Assembly: GCA_013288825.1 (NCBI GenBank) | Contig: JABDBC010000001.1 | Coordinates: forward strand, 1-64,000 | Source of the DNA: Chlamydiota bacterium | GTDB lineage: Bacteria; Chlamydiota; Chlamydiia; Chlamydiales; Parachlamydiaceae | Direction of reading: 5' to 3' | Length of the DNA: 64,000 nucleotides | In this document: positions 45,770-53,013 of the stretch, piece by piece | Layout: every line of letters starts with the position of its first letter | Numbering within the stretch: position 1 is the first letter of the stretch | Made by a program: the position numbers and the translations under genes | Notes under the pieces: model-generated | Seen by the model: only the letters and a program-made list of their open reading frames with translations | Told to the model about the DNA's origin: nothing | Database searches by the model: none

Positions 45770-46165
45770 ATGGAAGTGGTGATTACTGACTGGGCTCTAC
45801 AGTCTTATCTAGAATTAAATAGTGCCTTTACCATTAAAGAATACAGGGAGGTGTTGCGTCCTGATGCCGAATTATTGTATGAGTACCCAACACATCCAAA
45901 ATTTGGAAATAATAAATTCTGGGGTCCGTGTAAGGACAAAAGCGGCAAAATTATTCGGCAAGGATTTAAGATGAAGTGGCACAACATTGGATCGGGTGGA
46001 ATACAGCTTCGATTATTGGTCGCCTTTGCGAATGAAACGGCTTATTTATGCAATGCTTATGTTAAAGATAATGAAAATACAGACTACCGCGAAATGGCCA
46101 AACTGAAGATAAAAATTCAACTAATAAATGAGGGAAGATTTATCTTTCGAGGGAGATTATTATGA
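45770..46165 (+). CDS. Putative toxin of a type II toxin-antitoxin pair
   Basis: The protein has 131 residues. It begins MEVVITDWALQSYLEL, and the basic middle part GKIIRQGFKMKWHNIG is followed by strand-like QLRLLVAFANETAYLCNAYV, a layout like RelE/HigB ribonuclease toxins. I cannot point to catalytic residues with confidence. AGGATAGGTTAA precedes the ATG. It overlaps the HTH gene by 4 bases. The toxin-first order is as in HigBA. Confidence 0.62.
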   Translation: MEVVITDWALQSYLELNSAFTIKEYREVLRPDAELLYEYPTHPKFGNNKFWGPCKDKSGKIIRQGFKMKWHNIGSGGIQLRLLVAFANETAYLCNAYVKDNENTDYREMAKLKIKIQLINEGRFIFRGRLL

Positions 46166-46668
46166 GTTATATTCATATTCACGATGGTAATCATGATAAG
46201 GATTTGCATGTTTTAGATATCCTCAATGAAATGCGTCGTGTGGGTCTGCAGAGTACATTTTTCTGTGCGTTAATGGAAAATTGCCAGCGATATGAAGGCA
46301 TTAGAGATTTAATGGAATTGTGGTTTGATGAAACAAATCCTAAAGAACGTGAGAAAATAATTGTGGATTTGCAGGAATGTCTTGAAGATATTGTAGAACT
46401 GCCTTCAAAACCTGTAGAAAGGCCCTATCTGCGTTTCGACGACCTGAATGAGATCAAACGTGATGTCTTAGAGTTCAAAAAGCAGTTGCGAGAAGAAGTC
46501 GATCGACACGGTGGCATCAGCGAACTTGCTAGAAGGACAGGTATTCCACAATCTTCTCTCAGCAGGTTTTTTACATCGGGCTCAATGCCCCGGCGCACAA
46601 CTCTCTACAAAATCGCTAAGGCGTTAAACTTGCCTGAATCGGCCGTAGGCTTTAAATGGACAAGATAA
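46162..46668 (+). CDS. HTH (Xre-type) antitoxin
   Basis: The protein has 168 residues. The C-terminal ISELARRTGIPQSSLSRFF followed by TTLYKIAKALNLPE is a clear Xre-type helix-turn-helix. The N-terminal 110 residues are helical and acidic, suited to binding the basic toxin encoded just upstream. The start is ATGA-coupled to the toxin stop. It probably represses its own operon at the 45732-45748 palindrome. Confidence 0.75.
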   Translation: MSYIHIHDGNHDKDLHVLDILNEMRRVGLQSTFFCALMENCQRYEGIRDLMELWFDETNPKEREKIIVDLQECLEDIVELPSKPVERPYLRFDDLNEIKRDVLEFKKQLREEVDRHGGISELARRTGIPQSSLSRFFTSGSMPRRTTLYKIAKALNLPESAVGFKWTR

Positions 46669-46712
46669 TCTTATAAAATAGACTGCTTTCTTGCGTGTTT
46701 AAATGTGATATC

Positions 46713-46846
46713 TTTTTGCTGCCAACATTTTTAGCGTTTTACTTGATTAAAGCCTTTCAGCTGATACTCCTTCCAATTGAGCCCTTCTCAAACCCCGTCA
46801 AGCAATTGTCTAATATTTGACGACAGATCATTTTCTAAATATTTGT
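46713..46846 (-). pseudogene. Decayed fragment of the ankyrin-type gene
   Basis: This stretch repeats 44214-44346 in the same orientation at roughly 88-90% identity by eye. On the minus strand it reads KYLENDLSSNIRQLLDGV and then meets a stop: one base is missing relative to the intact gene (GGGGTTTGAG versus GGGGTTCTGAG). It is therefore non-functional. The rest of the 394-bp gap (46847-47062) is AT-rich and probably contains the promoter of the next gene; no clear boxes are seen. Confidence 0.85.
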
Positions 46847-47062
46847 TTACGAGAGCTAAGACTCATTTTCTTCTGTGAAATTGGTTATAAGTTATTTTTT
46901 GACGATCCATTATCTCTATAATTAGGTGTCTTTTACGTCAGAATTACTTAATTTTTATTAAAAATATTATAAAAAATATATTTTATTCCATTATATTTTA
47001 TGTTAATATATAATGGATATTAAAAGTAATATATTGATGTTTAAAGATGGAGAATAATTATT

Positions 47063-48415
47063 ATGGTGCCTAGCGGATGGATTCCTTATAGACAAGGATG
47101 GATTCCAGTGAAGAAGCCTGAAAAGGAGTTTACTTCACAGGATTTTTTTTGCACTCTAAAAGAGTTTGCTGAAAAGGGAAAGGTTGCACCTTCACAGTTA
47201 AGTCCTATTATTGTGAGTCTTTCTAAAGCTATATCAAGGGAAGGCCACGATTATCACGATCTCGTTCATTTGCGCTCTGTATTGGTCAATCTCAAAGGAA
47301 GGGTCAGGGCCTTAGACAGAATTGATTGGAAGAATTTTGGGTTGACCCTAACTCCCTATACTACCTTGGACAGTTGCATAATGAATTTAGTAGTGCTAAA
47401 AAATTCGGAATCGATAAGTAAAGGGGATATAAAAGAGATCGTCGAGTATATGCAGACGGCTATGCGTGTTGACAAAGAATTTGCTGCTACAGCTGGTGTA
47501 AAAGTCAAAAGACTCCTTGAAACAATTCCTTTTGTAATTTACAAAATTGAAAATTCTGAAACTCGGCACAAGGCATTTTTTCAACTTCTTTCCGCAGTCT
47601 TTACAACCTCCGCAGATTTACGCGAGCATTTATCTAAAAAAGGGAACAAGACAGTCTTGGCATATGTGATTACTCAAGTGCTTAAAATCGAGCCTACAAT
47701 CGTAACTGGAAAATCATTAGCTAGATTAATAAATTATGGTTTTTTTTATTTTCCATATTTTCGAAATCTCATAAAAGAAATAGCACCCGGCGAATTAGAT
47801 GAGCTAATCACTCAATATTTTAAAGTTGATGAGGGAGATAATAATATTCTTCCATTAGTGAATTTTTTTGGACGAATAAATGATGATGGGCAACGTGCAA
47901 AGGCATTTGACTGCTTACGCAAGCATTTCTTTTCCACTTATGTTAATAATCAAAAGAGTGCAGAAGAATTTGCGAAAGATGCTTCTGGATTGCTGGAAGT
48001 GCTAAATGAACATCTTCCTGATGAAGTTTTGTGTGAATGGAATTGTGGATTTGCTATTATGTTTGCTGCGCAACTCAAGGATTTTGATACTTCCTATGAA
48101 TATATAAGGGAATTTTGTGTAGAGGGATTTGAAAGGCTAGATCCAAAGATAAAGGTGGTGATAGATCGTACCATCTTGCAATTACAGGAATTGTACTGTC
48201 GTACACAATGTGAAGAGGCTCTTAGAGTTGCAGCGCGTGGAGACTTTGTCTCAGCAGAAAATCTGCTTACCAATAGGGAAAAGTCGGGAAGTATATATAA
48301 TATCTTCCATGAGGATGCAGAAGTCGAAGGGATTAGAAAAATGATCGCTCATACTAGATCACAAATCGCAGCGTGCAGAGAAGAAGCCGCGAAAAAATCG
48401 ATAAGCACGAAATAG
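47063..48415 (+). CDS. Paralogous family member 1 (no proline linker)
   Basis: I do not recognise this 450-residue protein. It is the first of nine related genes. A tandem GWIPYRQGWIPVKK opens it. Domain A (about 24-114) is helical with DWKNFGLTL...CIMNLVVLKN. Domain B (about 148-240) contains the family signature IEPTIVTGKSLARLINYGFF (209-228). Domain C (about 245-435) has TPR-like helix pairs such as CGFAIMFAAQLKDFDTSYEY. There is no signal peptide or membrane segment. The start ATG follows GGAG by 10 bases. Confidence 0.75.
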   Translation: MVPSGWIPYRQGWIPVKKPEKEFTSQDFFCTLKEFAEKGKVAPSQLSPIIVSLSKAISREGHDYHDLVHLRSVLVNLKGRVRALDRIDWKNFGLTLTPYTTLDSCIMNLVVLKNSESISKGDIKEIVEYMQTAMRVDKEFAATAGVKVKRLLETIPFVIYKIENSETRHKAFFQLLSAVFTTSADLREHLSKKGNKTVLAYVITQVLKIEPTIVTGKSLARLINYGFFYFPYFRNLIKEIAPGELDELITQYFKVDEGDNNILPLVNFFGRINDDGQRAKAFDCLRKHFFSTYVNNQKSAEEFAKDASGLLEVLNEHLPDEVLCEWNCGFAIMFAAQLKDFDTSYEYIREFCVEGFERLDPKIKVVIDRTILQLQELYCRTQCEEALRVAARGDFVSAENLLTNREKSGSIYNIFHEDAEVEGIRKMIAHTRSQIAACREEAAKKSISTK

Positions 48416-48454
48416 TGTGATTAAGGAGGCTATTGGTTTAATTTCGTCCAATTG

Positions 48455-48639
48455 GTCTTCAGGCCAACGGCCTGACGTATAAAAGCCTAGGGCACCGCCC
48501 TAGGTATGGTGTAAGTGTGTTTTTCAGGCTGAAAGCCTGACGTATAGCTATACGTCAGGCTTTCAGCCTGAAAAAGACTCTACACCATACCTAGGGCTGT
48601 GCCCTAGGCTTTTATACGTCAGGCCGTTGGCCTGAAGAC
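48455..48639. repeat. 185-bp near-perfect palindrome (family F1)
   Basis: GTCTTCAGGCCAACGGCCTG starts the left arm; its complement ends the right arm. The centre is ACGTATAGCTATACGT. CCTAGGGC...GCCCTAGG is inside each arm. The CGGGCACTTCTGCAATTA that follows recurs upstream of members 6 and 7. It lies in the 354-bp gap between members 1 and 2. Confidence 0.92.
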
Positions 48640-48769
48640 GGGCACTTCTGCAATTATCTCATTATCGTCCATTGTATGTTCAAAAAATAAAGTGTGTTTC
48701 TTTTTATTATCCGTTAATCTATCATTCTCATGAAAATATCTAATCACATTTTAAGGGAATGGAAATACT

Positions 48770-50836
48770 ATGGCTGAGCCTTCATCTTTATCTACCCAAC
48801 TGTCTATCGAGAGCTTCTTTTCGGAAACTATTCAACCTTCTTTGCGAAGCATCGCTGAACAAGGGATATCAGGAGCCGTTGATAAGATAGATGGTGCTAT
48901 ATCTCTAATTGTAAATGGAAAGACACTCTATCCATCAAATATCGAACTACAACAATTATATAACGGTTTATTTAAATTTAAAGAAAGATTAACGTGGAAC
49001 ATAGAACAATGGGAAGAATTTAGTACATTTGTTAATGAGGAAGATAATAATTTAATCAGTTTAATCAAGAAATTAGAACGATTGAATCCCTGTACGTTAA
49101 CCGCTGCTGCGACAGAGCCCCCTGCAACAGCCCCTGAAACATCTGTTACACCCATCCGATCGTCTGATTCGACGACATCGCCCTCTTCATTGCCAGTATC
49201 TCCTGCTTCAGCCCCAGCCCCCACAAAGCCATCTTCATCCACTTATCGGACCTATGATGAGGTGATGGCAGAATTTGACAGAGAAATTTCAAGAGTGAAT
49301 AGGAGGGATCTTATTGATGTAGGTTATTTCATGAAAATTACGCCATTTATAAAATTAATCCCTACTAATTTAAAATTACTAGAAACAAGTGAAGAACGTC
49401 AAAAAGCTTTTTTTCATTTTCTCACTAAATTATTTACAGATAAAGATGATTTTAATAGCTATGTTGATTTTATTGATAGATCTGGCAGAAAAATTTTTAT
49501 CGATGATATTAAAACACTAGTTAAAGAAGTAAATGAGATTGATCCGGCAATTTTTACTGGTAAGTCTTTAGTCGTGTTAATAAATTATCAATTTTTTTCT
49601 AACCCTGATTTCCAATCTCTTATGAGTCGTCCAGAAAAGGACTGGGAATTGATTTGTGTAGCAGCGATTAATTATGCAAAAAGTGGAAATATTAGGGAGG
49701 CCGAACGGGAATTATCTCGGCGTGGTGAGGGTTGGAAACCAACACACAGTGCGAATTCAATAGCCTTGTTGGCACGCACTCGAGAACAAATCAATCGCTT
49801 GGCCACTTTTTTTGTGAGAGAAACTCTTCCATTAAATTTGCAGTTGATCGCCGAAGCTGAACGGACGCAAGTTTCTGACATGATGGATACTGTACGTGAT
49901 CAGATTGATTTGGCCAGATGCCCTCAATATCCAGAAACTATCAGTGACGAGCTCGATCACTTAAAAAGTGCATTAGAGGCGTTAAGGAAGGGTGTCGATG
50001 ATTGGAGTTTGTCTAGGTGGGAGGAATTTGGGAAAATTGTTAATGAAAGGGGGGCATCGTTACAGTCGCTAACTGAGCAATTAGAACTACTTCTTAGCTT
50101 CAAGGAATCAGAAGTTCCAGTTCCACCCTTGAGTTCTTCGTCAAAACTATCTGGGTCTTCGATCAATAGTCTCAGCTCTGAACAAATCAATAAAACAATT
50201 ATTTCTTGCATGAATGATGTTGATTGTGATTTTGATGCTTACGAATGTGCTGTTAATACTAGACAAATTCTTGATAAAGAAACTCGGATCAGTGCATTGG
50301 ATACGCTCTATGGGTGCCTATTTTCTGATAAAATGAGTCAAAAAAGAATTGAAAAGTTCTCAGAACAAGCGGATCGCATTTTGGATTATGTGGATAGTCC
50401 TGGTTTTTCAGAGGAGACAAGGTGCAAGTGGTATTGTGGATTTACGGTTATGTTTGCCAAGGTTAATGAGTACAGGAAGGCAGAAACAATTATAAATGAA
50501 TATGAGTTTTTTGCCGAAAAGAATTGGTTAATGAACATAGAATTACGTGAATTGCTTAAAGTTGCTAAGCAACAAGTTAAAGAGATCTGCAGTAGAGCAT
50601 GTTGTTCTCGAGCGCTAATGCATGCAAAGCTTGGCGACTTTGAGTTTGCGTACCAGCTACTCGAATGGGTAACTAATGTACCTTTTGCTGAGACAATTTT
50701 AGGTGCGGAATCAACTAAATTGATTACAGTTACCGAAGCACAGGTCAAAAAACTTGATGAGATTGCTTCAGCGAAGATTGCAATCGTATTGGAACCGGCT
50801 AATATTTCAACAACAATACCTGCTAGCTTAAAATAA
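48770..50836 (+). CDS. Paralogous family member 2 (mosaic, two A domains)
   Basis: The protein has 688 residues. First domain A at about 14-107 (FFSETIQPSLRSIAEQG...LKKLERLNP-like); Ser/Thr/Pro/Ala linker 108-158; domain B about 160-285 with IDPAIFTGKSLVVLINYQFF (from 257). A TPR-like stretch then starts at KDWELICVAAINYAKSG, a second A-type domain at about 343-445 (FFVRETLPLNLQ), a Ser-rich linker, and domain C to the end. The first 285 residues are nearly identical to member 3, while the rest is nearly identical to the end of member 4. This suggests a recombinant gene. Confidence 0.75.
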   Translation: MAEPSSLSTQLSIESFFSETIQPSLRSIAEQGISGAVDKIDGAISLIVNGKTLYPSNIELQQLYNGLFKFKERLTWNIEQWEEFSTFVNEEDNNLISLIKKLERLNPCTLTAAATEPPATAPETSVTPIRSSDSTTSPSSLPVSPASAPAPTKPSSSTYRTYDEVMAEFDREISRVNRRDLIDVGYFMKITPFIKLIPTNLKLLETSEERQKAFFHFLTKLFTDKDDFNSYVDFIDRSGRKIFIDDIKTLVKEVNEIDPAIFTGKSLVVLINYQFFSNPDFQSLMSRPEKDWELICVAAINYAKSGNIREAERELSRRGEGWKPTHSANSIALLARTREQINRLATFFVRETLPLNLQLIAEAERTQVSDMMDTVRDQIDLARCPQYPETISDELDHLKSALEALRKGVDDWSLSRWEEFGKIVNERGASLQSLTEQLELLLSFKESEVPVPPLSSSSKLSGSSINSLSSEQINKTIISCMNDVDCDFDAYECAVNTRQILDKETRISALDTLYGCLFSDKMSQKRIEKFSEQADRILDYVDSPGFSEETRCKWYCGFTVMFAKVNEYRKAETIINEYEFFAEKNWLMNIELRELLKVAKQQVKEICSRACCSRALMHAKLGDFEFAYQLLEWVTNVPFAETILGAESTKLITVTEAQVKKLDEIASAKIAIVLEPANISTTIPASLK

Positions 50837-51012
50837 CATAACAGTTCAGAAATGATTTTATGAAAGCTTTAAAAAAATTAAAAAATTAAAGCGTATTTCC
50901 TTTTATCATTCATTAGTCTATCATGTTGCTGAAAATATCTAACAACATGATTGAAAGTTAAACCAATAGCCAAGATAAAAAATACTGTTTATTTTAAAGG
51001 AATGGAAATATT

Positions 51013-52506
51013 ATGTTTGAGCCTTCTTCTTTACATACACCGTCTACTGCGTTGATACCCAATATCGAGAGCTTCTTTTCGAAAACTATTCAACCTTCTT
51101 TGCGAAGCATCGTTGAACAAGGATTATCAGGAGCCGTTGATAAGATAAATGATCTTATATCTCTGATTGTAAAAGAAATGACAATCTATCCTTCAAATAT
51201 TGAACTGCAACAATTGCATTATGGTTTAGATGAATTTAGAGGAAGATTAAAGTGGAATATAGAACAATGGGAAAAATTTGCAGAATTTGTCAAAGAGGAA
51301 GATAACAATTCAATCAGTCTAATCGAGAAATTAGAACGATTGAATCCCTGTACGTTAACCGCCCCTGCAACAGCTCCTGAAACATCTGTTACACCAATCA
51401 GCACGCCTGATTCGACGACATCGCCCTCTTCATTGCCGGTGTCTTCTGCTTCAATCCCAGCCTCCACAGAGCCATCTTCATCCATTTATCGGACCTATGA
51501 TGAGGTAAAGGCAGAATTTGACGGACAAATTGCACCCATGGATAGGAGCAAGTTTACTATTGATGTAGTTTATTTCAGAAGAATTACATCATTCTTACAA
51601 TCTATTCCCGCCAATTTAAAGTCATTAGAAACAAGTGAGGAACGTCAAAAAGCATTTTTTTATTTTCTAAACAAATTATTTAGAGATAAAGATGATTTTA
51701 AAGACTATGTTGACTCTAATGATGCTCAGCGTGGTAGAAGATTTTTTATCTCTAATATTAAAACACTTGTTGAAGAAGTAAATAAGATTGATCCGGCAAT
51801 TTTTACTGGTAAATCTTTAGTCGCATTAATAAATTATCAATTTTTTTCTAATCCTGATTTACAATTGCTTATAACAGAACCGACTTCTGATGAAATGGAT
51901 GAGTTAATTGCTATTTATATTAATTCCATAGAGGACGATAAGACTCATAACAATTTTTATGAGTTAGCGATGTTTATTGAAAATATAAAAAATGTTGAAA
52001 CGCAAAAAAGAGCCTTTCGCAGTTTGCATCAACAATTGCTTTCTACAATAAATGACCCAAAAAGAACCAAGAGTTTTGCTCGTGAAGCAGAGTATGATGG
52101 CATTTTGCATTATTTAGAAGATCATTATCTTTCGGTGGATGAAGCTTGTAAATTGTGGTGCGCGGTTGCGAAGATGTACGGGGATTTTGGAGACTTTAGA
52201 TGCTCATATAAATATTTAGCAATGGCATTTGAAAAATCGGAAGAATTGAGTAAAGAGTCTATGGCTTTGATAACCTCTACTAGAGCAGATGTTCAGGAGG
52301 TGCACTGTAGAATATTTAGTGTAATAGTGATGGCTTTAGCAGAATCTGGAAATTTTACCGCAGCTAATGGTCTCTTAGATCGCCTTTTGGATGAGATGCC
52401 GTTACCAGGAGCAAATTCTGTAGTGTTTGAAGCAAACGCAGCAACATTCATAGCAAATATTAGGAAGCAAATCAATGATAAGAGGCTATTCTGTGATTCG
52501 GAGTAG
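51013..52506 (+). CDS. Paralogous family member 3
   Basis: The protein has 497 residues. Domain A about 18-115 (FFSKTIQPSLRSIVEQGLSG), Pro/Ser/Thr/Ala linker 116-158, domain B with IDPAIFTGKSLVALINYQFF (from 259), domain C about 290-480 with TPR-like CAVAKMYGDFGDFRCSYKYL. Its leader AAAGGAATGGAAATATT and the AT-rich upstream 100 bp resemble those of member 2. The last codons (CDSE-stop) fall inside the left end of the 52493-52972 palindrome, so the native C-terminus may have been replaced. Confidence 0.75.
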   Translation: MFEPSSLHTPSTALIPNIESFFSKTIQPSLRSIVEQGLSGAVDKINDLISLIVKEMTIYPSNIELQQLHYGLDEFRGRLKWNIEQWEKFAEFVKEEDNNSISLIEKLERLNPCTLTAPATAPETSVTPISTPDSTTSPSSLPVSSASIPASTEPSSSIYRTYDEVKAEFDGQIAPMDRSKFTIDVVYFRRITSFLQSIPANLKSLETSEERQKAFFYFLNKLFRDKDDFKDYVDSNDAQRGRRFFISNIKTLVEEVNKIDPAIFTGKSLVALINYQFFSNPDLQLLITEPTSDEMDELIAIYINSIEDDKTHNNFYELAMFIENIKNVETQKRAFRSLHQQLLSTINDPKRTKSFAREAEYDGILHYLEDHYLSVDEACKLWCAVAKMYGDFGDFRCSYKYLAMAFEKSEELSKESMALITSTRADVQEVHCRIFSVIVMALAESGNFTAANGLLDRLLDEMPLPGANSVVFEANAATFIANIRKQINDKRLFCDSE

Positions 52507-52972
52507 GTAACATCGGTCCCTGCTCTTGTCGCCGCATTCGCATAGCCATCAAGCTAAGGCTCAAGATCTGAAGATTTTACCACAGAGTTCACAGAAACAG
52601 AGAAAGCAGAGAGATAGGAGAGAAAGGTAAGAAAAATCGGGCTATTGTTTTAATTTTGTCCAAATATAGCTTTACGACTTATAATTCCCTCTGCGTCTCC
52701 CCGCCTCTGCGTCTCTGCGTTAAAATTGTTGTAATGATTAACGCAGGGACGCAGAGGCGGGGAGACGCAGAGGGAATTATAAGTCACTAAAGCTACGTTT
52801 TGGACAAAGTTAACCCTATAGCAAAAAATTGCGATTAATAATCTCTACCCTACTCCCCAATCTCTCTGTTTTCTCTGTGATCTCAGTGGTAAAATGTTCA
52901 GATCTTGCCTTCTTAGCTTGATGGCTATGCGAATGCGGCGACAGGAGAAGGATGTACCTACCCCGAATCACG
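52493..52972. repeat. ~480-bp nested palindrome (F8 arms, GC-rich core)
   Basis: The outer arms GTGATTCGGAGTAGG and CCTACCCCGAATCAC enclose GCCGCATTCGCATAGCCATC and complement, then F8 arms (TTTTACCACAGAG and complement). The core is CTGCGTCTCCCCGCCTCTGC paired with its complement around 52728-52740. It fills the 507-bp gap between members 3 and 4. A TTCGGAGTAGG half copy recurs at 63702. Confidence 0.88.
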
Positions 52973-53013
52973 GGGCTATAAGTTTTAATTATTTTTAATA
53001 GGAGCACACAAAT

